DNA from: Prado023 sp032123675
Lineage (GTDB): Bacteria; Actinomycetota; Actinomycetes; S36-B12; CAIYMF01
DNA length: 50,501 nucleotides
Assembly: GCA_032123675.1 (NCBI GenBank)
Contig: JAQBEX010000186.1
Span: 1 to 50,501, forward strand
Direction: 5' to 3'
The translations under genes were made by a program, and so were the position numbers. Below the pieces are notes generated by a model that worked only from the letters and a program-made list of their open reading frames with translations, was not told the origin of the DNA and did no database searches. Each line of letters begins with the position of its first letter. Position 1 is the first letter of the stretch. Of the stretch, positions 15,267 through 23,012 are shown piece after piece.

Positions 15267-16160
15267 ATGTCCGCAACCCTGCCGGAACAGGTTCCGGCCC
15301 CTGACGACCGGGACCTCAGCGCCCTGGCCGCACAGTGGGGGCTGAAGTCAACGTCCGCGCGGCAGCCAATCGGCAGCTACCTGCGAGAGCTGTGGTCCCG
15401 CCGAGACTTCATCGTCGCGATGGGCAGCGGACGCAAGAGCGTCCAGTACGGCGAGACCTCCCTCGGCCGGTTCTGGTTGGTGCTCAGCCCAATCCTGAAC
15501 GCGATCGTCTACTACTTCATCTTCGGAATCCTCCTGCAGACGAGCAAGGGGGTGGAGAACTTCCCCGCCTTCCTGATCATTGGCGTCTTCACCTTCACCT
15601 ACACCCAGCGGGTCGTGATGGGCGGGACGAAGGCAATCGCCAACAACCGCGCCATCATCAGCGCCATCCACTTCCCGCGTGCGGTGATGCCCCTGGCCGT
15701 GATCGTCCAGGAGATCCAGCAGCAGTTCGTCTCCATCGGCATCCTCGGAGTCATCGTCCTGCTGACCGGTGAACCGTTGACCTGGCTCTGGCTGGGGGTG
15801 ATCCCGATCCTTGTGCTGCAGACGCTCTTCAACGTGGGCCTGTGCATGATGGTGGCGCGCTGGACCGCGGCCAGTCGGGACGTCGCGCAGCTCATCCCCT
15901 TCCTGATGCACACCTGGCGCTACTTGTCCGGTGTCATGTTCAGCGTTGCCGTGTTCACAGCCGACCTCGCGCCCTGGGTGGAGAGGGTCCTGTACCTGAA
16001 CCCGATGACCGGGTACATCGAGCTGATGCGCGGCTGCCTGATGACCAGCTACGACGTCCCCTCGTACCTCTGGCCACTGGCCGTCATGTGGGCCGTGGTC
16101 TTCCTCGTGGTTGGCTTCGTCGTGTTCTACCGCGCCGAGGAGTCCTACTCCCGTGGCTGA
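15267..16160 (+). CDS. ABC-2 type polysaccharide export permease (Wzm/TagG-like)
   Basis: 297 residues, six predicted membrane segments of the ABC-2 permease fold. It would pass a lipid-linked polysaccharide or teichoic-acid-like polymer across the membrane with the ATPase encoded next. The cytoplasmic N-terminal part ends with LGRFWLVLSPILNAIVYYFI, a family hallmark, and the last periplasmic part has LNPMTGYIELMRGCLM. ATG 15267 has a clear ribosome binding site (AGGAG, 15256-15260). The ATPase gene starts at 16153 within this gene. No glycan biosynthesis genes are adjacent, so the exported polymer is unknown. Confidence 0.88.
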   Translation: MSATLPEQVPAPDDRDLSALAAQWGLKSTSARQPIGSYLRELWSRRDFIVAMGSGRKSVQYGETSLGRFWLVLSPILNAIVYYFIFGILLQTSKGVENFPAFLIIGVFTFTYTQRVVMGGTKAIANNRAIISAIHFPRAVMPLAVIVQEIQQQFVSIGILGVIVLLTGEPLTWLWLGVIPILVLQTLFNVGLCMMVARWTAASRDVAQLIPFLMHTWRYLSGVMFSVAVFTADLAPWVERVLYLNPMTGYIELMRGCLMTSYDVPSYLWPLAVMWAVVFLVVGFVVFYRAEESYSRG

Positions 16161-17340
16161 GGATCCCGTGGACCCGGGCTCGGACGCCCAGGAGCCGTCG
16201 GACGCGCAGGAGTCGGCAGCGGCCCAGGAACCGTCGGGCGCGCAGGAGCCGGCAGCGGCCCAGGAACCGCCGGAGGCCCAGGAACCGGCAGCGGCGCCGA
16301 CAGTGATCTGTGACGATGTCCACGTCGTCTACCGGGTCATGGGACGGCGACGGGCCAAGTCCGGGGCGCCGCCCCCGCGCCGACGGCTCCGGGGCCGGAA
16401 CAAGAACCTCGTGACCAAGAAGGTCCACGCAGTGCGTGGAGTCTCGATGGTGGCCAGGGAGGGTGATGCGATCGGCCTGATCGGTCGGAACGGGTCCGGC
16501 AAGTCCACGCTGCTGCGGGCCATCGCCGGGTTGCTCCCCGCTGAGGAGGGCCACGTCTTCACGGCTGGCCGGCCAACGCTGCTCGGGGTCAACGCCGCCC
16601 TGATGCGCGACCTGCCCGGCGAGGACAACATCCTGCTGGGCGGCATGGCCATGGGCCTGACCCGCGAGGAGGCGCAGGCGCGTCGGGACTGGATCGTGGA
16701 GTTCGCCGACCTCGGGGAGTTCATCAGCCTCCCCATGCGCGCCTACTCCTCAGGGATGGCCGCTCGACTCCGCTTCGCGATTGCGGCCTCCACGAGCCAC
16801 GAGATCCTGATGATCGACGAGGCCCTGGCCACGGGGGATGCCGAGTTCCGGCGCCGAAGCGAGAAGCGGATCATGGAGCTGCGCCAGGAGGCCGGAACGG
16901 TCTTCCTCGTCTCCCACTCCCTCGGCGTGGTCCGCATGACCTGCAACCGTGCGATCTGGCTGGAGAAGGGCAAAGTCGTCATGGACGGCGAGGCCAACGA
17001 GGTCGTCGACGCCTACGAGATGATGTACGACCCCGAGCAGGACGCACTGGAACGCAAGCAGCGACGGGCCAAGCGGCGCCGCCAACGCAGTGGGATGACC
17101 AAGGCCGAGCGCCGGGCAGCGCGCGCCGCCAAGGCCGAGCGCCAGGAAGCGGCTCCCGCCCCGGGAACCGACCCGACCCCCGCCGAGGCGGCGGCGAAGG
17201 AGTCGGCCACCGCTCCATCGACCCCGGCCGAGCCCGGGGCCACGGAACCACCAGCCGAGCCGACCCCGCCACCGATGCCACCAGCGGCGGACAGCGACAG
17301 CCCACCTACCGATCCCCCGGGCCCCGAGCGGCCCAGTTGA
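16153..17340 (+). CDS. ABC transporter ATP-binding protein for polysaccharide export (Wzt/TagH-like)
   Basis: 395 residues. The nucleotide-binding domain (about residues 50-300) has Walker A GRNGSGKSTLLRAIAG, the signature YSSGMAARLRFAIA, Walker B ILMIDEALATGDAEF and the switch His in VSHSLG. The short YSSGM form marks the polysaccharide/teichoic-acid exporter ATPases. GTG 16153 overlaps the permease gene by 8 bases. Both ends are unusual: residues 12-47 are six tandem hexapeptides of type AQEPxx, and the last 100 residues are an Arg/Lys-rich stretch followed by an Ala/Pro/Glu-rich tail. No carbohydrate-binding domain as in long Wzt proteins is seen. The stop overlaps the next start (TTGA). 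Confidence 0.88.
   Translation: MAEDPVDPGSDAQEPSDAQESAAAQEPSGAQEPAAAQEPPEAQEPAAAPTVICDDVHVVYRVMGRRRAKSGAPPPRRRLRGRNKNLVTKKVHAVRGVSMVAREGDAIGLIGRNGSGKSTLLRAIAGLLPAEEGHVFTAGRPTLLGVNAALMRDLPGEDNILLGGMAMGLTREEAQARRDWIVEFADLGEFISLPMRAYSSGMAARLRFAIAASTSHEILMIDEALATGDAEFRRRSEKRIMELRQEAGTVFLVSHSLGVVRMTCNRAIWLEKGKVVMDGEANEVVDAYEMMYDPEQDALERKQRRAKRRRQRSGMTKAERRAARAAKAERQEAAPAPGTDPTPAEAAAKESATAPSTPAEPGATEPPAEPTPPPMPPAADSDSPPTDPPGPERPS
16186..16293 (+). repeat. Six 18-base tandem repeats coding for AQEPxx hexapeptides
   Basis: Six in-frame units encode AQEPSD, AQESAA, AQEPSG, AQEPAA, AQEPPE and AQEPAA. The units have diverged at the third-position and variable codons. Copy number could vary between strains. 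Confidence 0.85.
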
Positions 17341-18143
17341 CCGTGCTGGTCACTCGGTTCGCCCCAACCCCCAGCGGGTACCTGCACGCGGGCAACGTCG
17401 TGAACCTGGTCCTGACCGACTGGCTGGTGCGGACCTCCGGGGGACGCCTGCTGCTGCGGATCGATGACTTCGACGTGGCCCGCACCCGCGAGGCCTACCT
17501 CACCGATGTGTTTCGGACCCTCGACTGGTTGGGGATTGCCGTCGACGACGGGCCCTCGGGTCCGCAGGACTTCCTGGCCAGGTGGTCGATGGCCCAGCAG
17601 CTGGACCGGTTCGTGGCAGCCCGCGACCAGCTGATGGCCAGCAGCAACGATCAGGTGTTCGTCTGCGTGTGCTCGCGGTCGGAGCTGGGACCCGGCCAGC
17701 GGTGTGTCGCGGGGTGCCGGGAGCAGGCCGTGCCGCTGGAGTCCGGGCGCTCAGCGCTGCGGATCTCGATCACACCGGGGGCTGCCCGGGGCCTGCCACT
17801 GCCACCGGGGGATCATGTGCTCTGGCGTCGTGACGGACTCCCGGCCTACCAGCTCGGGTCCGTCGTGGCCGACGAACGCCTCGGCGTCACCACGATCGTG
17901 CGCGGGATCGACCTGCTGGAGTCCTCCGCACTGCAGGTGCACCTTGCCACTGCCCTGCCCGCGCCAGGCTTCGTGACGGTCGACCTGCGCCACCACGACC
18001 TCATGACCTCTGCCGAGGGCGCCAAGCTCAGCAAGAGCGCCGGGGCGCAGGCGCACCCAATGGAACACACAAGGGCGCGCCGCAATCAGGTGCTTGCGCA
18101 CGCCGAGATGCTCGGGCCCTCGATCGGGATCAACCGACCCTGA
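17337..18143 (+). CDS. gluQ: Glutamyl-Q tRNA(Asp) synthetase-like protein
   Basis: 268 residues, the size of GluQRS, a truncated glutamyl-tRNA synthetase that lacks the anticodon-binding domain and attaches Glu to queuosine in tRNA-Asp. Seen: RFAPTPSGYLHAGNVVN with the HIGH-like motif, RIDDFDVARTREAY, the zinc-site Cys pairs in CVCSRSELG and CVAGC, the RGIDLLES motif and KLSKSAGA as the KMSKS loop. Start TTG 17337 overlaps the stop of the ABC ATPase gene; GTG 17343 is the alternative. Co-transcription with a polysaccharide exporter is odd, as no functional link is known. A full-length GltX cannot be ruled out as the origin, but the length argues against it. Confidence 0.8.
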   Translation: MTVLVTRFAPTPSGYLHAGNVVNLVLTDWLVRTSGGRLLLRIDDFDVARTREAYLTDVFRTLDWLGIAVDDGPSGPQDFLARWSMAQQLDRFVAARDQLMASSNDQVFVCVCSRSELGPGQRCVAGCREQAVPLESGRSALRISITPGAARGLPLPPGDHVLWRRDGLPAYQLGSVVADERLGVTTIVRGIDLLESSALQVHLATALPAPGFVTVDLRHHDLMTSAEGAKLSKSAGAQAHPMEHTRARRNQVLAHAEMLGPSIGINRP

Positions 18144-18151
18144 GCCGGTGG

Positions 18152-19123
18152 TCAGCTGGTGCGGTTGACTGAGATCGTGAACGCCGCGCGGAAGATGCCC
18201 CCACGGGGCACGACCTCCATCGGGTCCTGACCGGAGAACGGGTCGCTGGCCGCAGTCATCGGTTCGAGGCAGATGTGGTCGCGATGGGGCGGGCCGTAGA
18301 GGATGGCCCAGTCGTAGCCCATATCGAACCGGATCGACATCCGTCGGCCGTTGCCCTGGATGTAGGCGGTGGTCCCGTTCTCGACGTCGGCGTAGAGGTC
18401 ATCCAGCGGGCGGTCACCCAACTTCCCGATGATGGGCTCGACGATCTCGCGGGTCCCCGTGGGGAGCTTGGTCGAGTCCAACGGGCACCGGTGGGTGAAC
18501 GGGATGTAGACGTCCCACTCACTGCGTTCGAGGCCGGGGATCGACAGGTACGGGTGCCAGCCGAACGCGATCGGGACCTCGTCCTGACCGGTGGCGATGA
18601 TCGCGGTGCTGAACGTCAACGACGTGGCACGCAGCGTCACCTTCAGCTCGATGTGGTGCTCGAACGGGAAGGCTGCGAAGTCGATCCGCTTCTGGTCGAA
18701 CACCAGGCGAGCCATGATCCATGCTTCCTCGGACGAGGCACCGACCTCCACGATGTCCCAGTCGCTGCTGCCGCGCAGCAGGCCGTGGATGGGCTGACCG
18801 TAGGGGTCGAAGCGCAGGTTCGGGGTCTCGGGGTTCACGTCGATGCGCCGGACCCCACCGCCCTCATGCACGACGGCGTAGGCCATCTTGCCCAAGCGGT
18901 TGGCCCACGGCGCCAGAATCGGCACGCCGAAGGTCCGACCGGTCTCCAGATAGCCCGCGAGGCCATAGCGCTGGCCCAGCATCTCCTCGCCATCGTGGGT
19001 CATGGAGGAGCACACCATGCCCGCCTTCGGCACGAACGTCGCCGTGACGTTGGCCGGCGAGTGCAGCGTGACGACCTCCAGGTCGGGGAATTCGGGATGC
19101 GGTCCTTGGGTGATCTCGTACAC
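18152..19123 (-). CDS. Aldose 1-epimerase family protein
   Basis: 323 residues of the galactose mutarotase-like superfamily, which interconverts sugar anomers. Seen: VPKAGMVCSSMTHDGEEMLG, PILAPWANRLG (the NR motif), IHGLLRGSSDW with the conserved His, AFGWHPYLSIPG with the second catalytic His, and CLEPMTAASDPFSG with the catalytic Glu. Starts at TTG 19195 and ATG 19171 exist, but I chose GTG 19123 because TAGGCT lies exactly 7 nt before it and the first residues VYEITQGPH begin the homologous part. It converges with the GluQRS-like gene, 8 bases apart. The substrate sugar is unknown. Confidence 0.85.
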   Translation of the reverse strand: MYEITQGPHPEFPDLEVVTLHSPANVTATFVPKAGMVCSSMTHDGEEMLGQRYGLAGYLETGRTFGVPILAPWANRLGKMAYAVVHEGGGVRRIDVNPETPNLRFDPYGQPIHGLLRGSSDWDIVEVGASSEEAWIMARLVFDQKRIDFAAFPFEHHIELKVTLRATSLTFSTAIIATGQDEVPIAFGWHPYLSIPGLERSEWDVYIPFTHRCPLDSTKLPTGTREIVEPIIGKLGDRPLDDLYADVENGTTAYIQGNGRRMSIRFDMGYDWAILYGPPHRDHICLEPMTAASDPFSGQDPMEVVPRGGIFRAAFTISVNRTS

Positions 19124-19130
19124 GTTCGGC

Positions 19131-19136
19131 AGCCTA
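19131..19136 (-). promoter_or_regulatory. -10 element (TAGGCT) for leaderless transcription of the epimerase gene
   Basis: TAGGCT is 7 nt before GTG 19123 and argues for this start over two longer ones. The acyl-CoA dehydrogenase gene ends at 19192, just upstream. Confidence 0.45.
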
Positions 19137-19191
19137 TTGCCCAACACGGGTGAACGTGCACCCCGGGCCATCCCACCCACGGCGGACGGGG

Positions 19192-20349
19192 TCAATCAAC
19201 CGGAATGCCCAGGTCGCGCGCGATGAGCATCCGCTGGACCTCGGAGGTGCCCTCCCCAATCTCAAGGATCTTGGCGTCACGGTAGAAGCGGCCCACGGCG
19301 GAGTCGACCATGAACCCGTACCCACCGTGCACCTGCGTGGCGGCGCGGGCGTTGTCCATCGCCGCCTCGGATGAGTACAGCTTGGCAATGCTCGCCTCGC
19401 GGGCGAACGGCTGCCCCGAACTCATCAACGCCGCTGCCTGCCGCCAGGCCAACCGCGACAGGTGGGCCCGGACCTCCATGTCGGCGATCATGAACTGGAT
19501 CGCCTGCCGGGCGGAGATCGGTCGCCCGAAGGACTCACGGGTCGCGGCATAGGCCAGCGACTCGTCCACGCACCCCTGGGCCAGCCCGGTGGCCAGGGCC
19601 GCGATCGCGACCCGGCCCTCGGCCAGGATGGACAGGAACTGCGCGTAGCCGCGCCCGCGTTCCCCGACGAGGTTGGCCAGCGGAACCCGGACATCGGTGA
19701 AGCTCAGCTCGTGGGTGTCCGAAGCATTCCAGCCGACCTTGGCATATCCCGGGGCCACCTCGAAGCCCGGTGTGCCCGAGGGGACGATGATCGCCGAGAT
19801 CTCGGGCCGTCCGTCGGGCCGTGTGCCGGTCAGGGCGGTGACGGTCACCAGCCCGGTGATCTCAGTGCCCGAGTTGGTGATGAAGGACTTCGACCCGTTG
19901 ATGACCCACTCGTCGCCGTCGGCCACCGCGGTCGTGCGCACGCTGCCGGCATCCGAGCCGCTGCCCGACTCCGTCAGGCCGAAGGCGCCCAGCATATCTC
20001 CGGTGGCCATCCTCGGCAGCCAGGTGGCCCGCTGCTCCTCGGTGCCGAAGCGCAGGATCGGCATGGCCCCCAGCGACACCCCGGCCTCCAGGGTGATCGC
20101 GATCGACGAGTCCACCCGGGCGAGCTCCTCGATCGCGACGCACAGCGCCACGTAGTCCCCGCCCATGCCGCCGTACTGCTCCGGGATCGGCAGGCCGAAG
20201 AGCCCGATCTCACCCATCCGACGCACCAGGGCCAGGGGGAACTCCCCGCGCCGGTAGTGGTCGGCGATCACGGGGGCCACTTCGTCGTGGGCGAAGCGGG
20301 CGACCACCTCGCGCAACTCGTCGTGCTCAGGGGAGAGGGCAAGCGTCAT
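19192..20349 (-). CDS. Acyl-CoA dehydrogenase
   Basis: 385 residues, a second flavin-dependent acyl-CoA dehydrogenase in the window, clearly different from the one at 10533-11699. Seen: AFGLTESGSGSDAGSVRTTA, KSFITNSGTEITGL, TRESFGRPISARQAIQFMIA, QVHGGYGFMVDSAVGRFYRD and the catalytic Glu in EIGEGTSEVQRMLIAR. ATG 20349 is preceded by AGGAGA at good spacing, and the longer frame from 20385 adds no homology. It is divergent from the GtrA gene (157 bases between). The acyl-CoA carboxylase and mutase genes elsewhere in the window suggest a role in branched-chain or odd-chain acyl-CoA breakdown, but this is inference. Confidence 0.9.
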   Translation of the reverse strand: MTLALSPEHDELREVVARFAHDEVAPVIADHYRRGEFPLALVRRMGEIGLFGLPIPEQYGGMGGDYVALCVAIEELARVDSSIAITLEAGVSLGAMPILRFGTEEQRATWLPRMATGDMLGAFGLTESGSGSDAGSVRTTAVADGDEWVINGSKSFITNSGTEITGLVTVTALTGTRPDGRPEISAIIVPSGTPGFEVAPGYAKVGWNASDTHELSFTDVRVPLANLVGERGRGYAQFLSILAEGRVAIAALATGLAQGCVDESLAYAATRESFGRPISARQAIQFMIADMEVRAHLSRLAWRQAAALMSSGQPFAREASIAKLYSSEAAMDNARAATQVHGGYGFMVDSAVGRFYRDAKILEIGEGTSEVQRMLIARDLGIPVD

Positions 20350-20506
20350 GAGGGTCTCCTGGCGTCTGTGTTCTTCAGTTCCCACCGTAGGCGATGGCAG
20401 TGCGACAATTCACGGGTGTGGTCGGGGTTGGTCGGGTGTGGTCCGAGCACACTTCGGGTATAGGGCGCGCATGTCACATGCGCAGGCTCCGACGGTGGAG
20501 GCGACG

Positions 20507-20992
20507 ATGAGCGGGAAGGCGCAGGGCCGCGTCGCGGGTGCCGCTCGCCGCCTCGGCACGGAGGTCGCCAAGTTCGGCACGGTCGGTGCCCTCGCATTCG
20601 TGATCGACGTCGGCCTGTTCAACATCCTGCGTGCTGGGGTCCTGGCCGACAGCCCGCTGACGGCGAAGACGATCAGCGTGGTCGTGGCCACCGGCTTCGC
20701 CTACGTCGCCAACCGGAACTGGACCTACCGCGACCGGGCACGCACCGGCTACGGACGCGAGACGGCCCTCTTCTTCGCCACGAACGCCGTCGCGCTGCTC
20801 ATCTCGTGGGCCTGCCTGGCGTTCACCCACTACCTGTTGGGCCTGGACAGCCAACTGGCCGACAACATCAGCGGCAACGTGATCGCCGTCGGGCTCGGGA
20901 CACTGTTCCGGTTCTGGGTCTACCGGACGTGGGTCTTCCCCACCGAGGCCCCGGTCAGCGCCCCCGAGCCGGATCCGACGCGGACCCCCTGA
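20507..20992 (+). CDS. GtrA family membrane protein
   Basis: 161 residues with four membrane segments, the GtrA/DPMS fold that helps flip or transfer polyprenyl-linked sugars. Seen: KFGTVGALAFVIDVGLFNIL, a second segment with VATGFAYVANRNWTYRDR (the N-W motif of the family), the ATNAVALLISWACLAF segment and a last one ending FRFWVYRTWVF. ATG 20507 has an ideal ribosome binding site (GGAGG, 20496-20500); upstream ATG 20471 lacks one. In mycobacteria a GtrA-type gene lies in the same neighbourhood of purK and birA. It converges with the adenylate cyclase gene, 15 bases apart. Confidence 0.88.
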   Translation: MSGKAQGRVAGAARRLGTEVAKFGTVGALAFVIDVGLFNILRAGVLADSPLTAKTISVVVATGFAYVANRNWTYRDRARTGYGRETALFFATNAVALLISWACLAFTHYLLGLDSQLADNISGNVIAVGLGTLFRFWVYRTWVFPTEAPVSAPEPDPTRTP

Positions 20993-21007
20993 CCAGGACC
21001 CGCACAG

Positions 21008-22039
21008 TCAGACGGGTTCGGGTCGCTCAGCGTCGCGTGTCGGGCGGCGCGAGACGCTCGTGGCCCGGACCAGGCCCATCCCACGCACCGGCCGCGGGGC
21101 CAGGTGCCGGAGCACATGGCGGCCACGGTCGGTCAGATCGTGCTCGGTGGCCGGGTCGATCAGGGTGCTGCCCCGCCGGGCGATCGCCGTCAGCCGGCTC
21201 GCCCGGTTGACGGTGGCGCCGTAGAAATCACCCATCTGGGACACCAGGCGCCCGGTCGCCAGCCCGATCCGCAGTTCCAGCGGTTCCTGCCCAGCAACAG
21301 ACAGCTCGTGCAGCTCATCGGCGATGGCCAGCGCATCGTCGGCACGTTCCGCGACGAACATCACCTCGTCGCCGAGGGTCTTGACCAGCCGAGCCCCGTG
21401 CGCGGCGACGATGTCCGCCGCGCCGGTCTCGAACGCCTGGACCATCTGGGCCAGCTCGTCGTCGCGCAGCACCCGGGTCAGCCGGGTGAAGCCCGCGATG
21501 TCGGCGAAGCCGACGGTCGCCTCCCCCATGCCGGCCGGCCCCTGCGGCTCGTCGCCCACGAATGCCAGCCCGGCGCCGATGGCGGCCGCCAGATGCCGAC
21601 GCCACACGTGCAGCAGCAGCGTCTCCAACCCGGGGAGGATCCCGGCCATCTCGAGGGCCACCTCGTTGAGGTCCACGGGAGATTCGGACTCCGACAGGAC
21701 CCGGGCCAGCGTGTGCACCTGCCAGTCGGCCAGCCGCGAGGTGGTCTGCCCAAGGCTGCGGACGACCTCCATCGTGGTGGGCTCATCGAGCAGCCCAGAG
21801 TCCACCCACCCTGCCAGCAGGGTCAGCGACTGGGCGTCGGCCGCCGTGAACGCCCTCGCCTCGCCCACGTCGGCGAATCCCATCGCCCGCCAGTAGGGTC
21901 GGGCCTGGTCGAGGGTCAGCCCGGCAGCTGAGGCGACCTCCTCACGGGTCAGGACCGGCGGGTCGCCGAGGACGACCGCCCTGATCGAGTCGATGGCCCG
22001 CTCCCGGGATCCGGACGGGGTTGCGTCGTCGTCGATCAC
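21008..22039 (-). CDS. Class III adenylate/guanylate cyclase with N-terminal regulatory domain
   Basis: 343 residues. The N-terminal 160 residues are helical (SAAGLTLDQARPYWRAMGF, FTAADAQSLTLLAGWVDSGL) and match the autoinhibitory domain of the acid-sensing cyclase Rv1264. The C-terminal catalytic domain holds the metal Asp residues in GFADIAGFTRL (D180) and GDEVMFV (D224), the purine-specifying Lys in KTLGDE (K220) and the transition-state Asn and Arg in VNRASRL (N278, R282). All key residues are present, so an active cyclase, probably making cAMP, is expected. GTG 22039 lies 1 nt past the birA stop, which points to translational coupling. The protein has no membrane segment. Confidence 0.9.
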   Translation of the reverse strand: MIDDDATPSGSRERAIDSIRAVVLGDPPVLTREEVASAAGLTLDQARPYWRAMGFADVGEARAFTAADAQSLTLLAGWVDSGLLDEPTTMEVVRSLGQTTSRLADWQVHTLARVLSESESPVDLNEVALEMAGILPGLETLLLHVWRRHLAAAIGAGLAFVGDEPQGPAGMGEATVGFADIAGFTRLTRVLRDDELAQMVQAFETGAADIVAAHGARLVKTLGDEVMFVAERADDALAIADELHELSVAGQEPLELRIGLATGRLVSQMGDFYGATVNRASRLTAIARRGSTLIDPATEHDLTDRGRHVLRHLAPRPVRGMGLVRATSVSRRPTRDAERPEPV

Positions 22040-22040
22040 G

Positions 22041-22967
22041 TCAGGTGGTCGCCGCGTGCGTGACGTCACCCACCACGACCGCCACCTGCGTGCCCTCGGA
22101 GTCCACGAGAAGGGCACCGTTGGGGCTGATCCCCACACCGGTGCCGACCAGGTCCTCGGCGCCTGGGCGCGCCACGCTCAGCGGGGCATCGATGGAGACG
22201 CAGCGCTCGCGGTAGGAGTCCAGGAGCCGGTCCAGGGACGCGGCGTCCGTGCCGACCGCCTCCCACGCGGTGAACCAGTGCTCGATACGTGACAGGGCGC
22301 GCCCGATCAACTTGGCCCGACGCGGTCGCGGCACCCCGGCCAGCGTCAGCGACGTGGCCCCGGGGATGGGCAGGTCGGGCTCGGCCAGGTCCACGTTGAT
22401 CCCGACGCCCAGCACGATCGCGCCGGTCTCGGCGTCGCGCTCAGCCAGGATTCCGCCGACCTTGCCGCCACGTCCGCTGGGGGCATCCTCGTCGCGGATC
22501 ACCAGGTCGTTCGGCCACTTCAGGGAGGCCCGGATGCCGGTGACGAACTCCAGCGCCTCGCAGACCGCCACACCTGCCAGCAGCGGCAGGACGCCCCACT
22601 CGTGCTCCGGGCCGTCCGGGATCAGCACGACCGAGAACATGGCCGAGGTGCCCGCCGGGGCTTCCCAGTCGCGATCCAGCCGTCCGCGACCGGCTGTCTG
22701 CAGGTCAGTGACAAGCACAACTCCGGTCGGGCACCCGGCAGAGGCCAGCGCCACGCCGACCGTGTTGGTCGAGGCGATCTCGGAGAAGACGGTCACGCTG
22801 CGCCAGGACCCACCACCCTTGCGGATCGACTTGATCACGGCCGCCGTACCGAGGTCGACCGGCCACTGGTCGGCGTAGGCGACCCCCGAGGACCGCATGC
22901 GACCGTCGGGAGCGGGGACGAGCGAGGCTGGCGTGGGGGCGACCGGCCCCGAGCTGGTGTCTGACAC
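22041..22967 (-). CDS. birA: Biotin--[acetyl-CoA-carboxylase] ligase
   Basis: 308 residues. The enzyme joins biotin to the carrier domain of acyl-CoA carboxylases, here encoded nearby at 25624-27387. Seen: SEIASTNTVGVALAS, the biotin/adenylate loop TAGRGRLDRDWEAPAG, LKWPNDLVI, KVGGILAE and GVGINVDL. There is no N-terminal DNA-binding domain, so it is a monofunctional ligase. GTG 22967 is favoured because TACCTT lies 6 nt upstream. ATG 22898 (23 residues later) is the alternative, as the first residues are poorly conserved. It is divergent from the carboxyltransferase gene, 45 bases apart, and coupled to the cyclase gene downstream. Confidence 0.9.
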   Translation of the reverse strand: MSDTSSGPVAPTPASLVPAPDGRMRSSGVAYADQWPVDLGTAAVIKSIRKGGGSWRSVTVFSEIASTNTVGVALASAGCPTGVVLVTDLQTAGRGRLDRDWEAPAGTSAMFSVVLIPDGPEHEWGVLPLLAGVAVCEALEFVTGIRASLKWPNDLVIRDEDAPSGRGGKVGGILAERDAETGAIVLGVGINVDLAEPDLPIPGATSLTLAGVPRPRRAKLIGRALSRIEHWFTAWEAVGTDAASLDRLLDSYRERCVSIDAPLSVARPGAEDLVGTGVGISPNGALLVDSEGTQVAVVVGDVTHAATT

Positions 22968-22973
22968 AGGGAT

Positions 22974-22979
22974 AAGGTA
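22974..22979 (-). promoter_or_regulatory. -10 element (TACCTT) for leaderless transcription of birA
   Basis: TACCTT is 6 nt before GTG 22967. The palindrome GTGTCTGACAC (22957-22967) sits on the start codon itself and could bind a regulator of both birA and the divergent carboxylase gene, but this is speculative. Confidence 0.4.
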
Positions 22980-23012
22980 CTTCACGCAGAGCATCAGCAG
23001 GAGAGGGACGAG

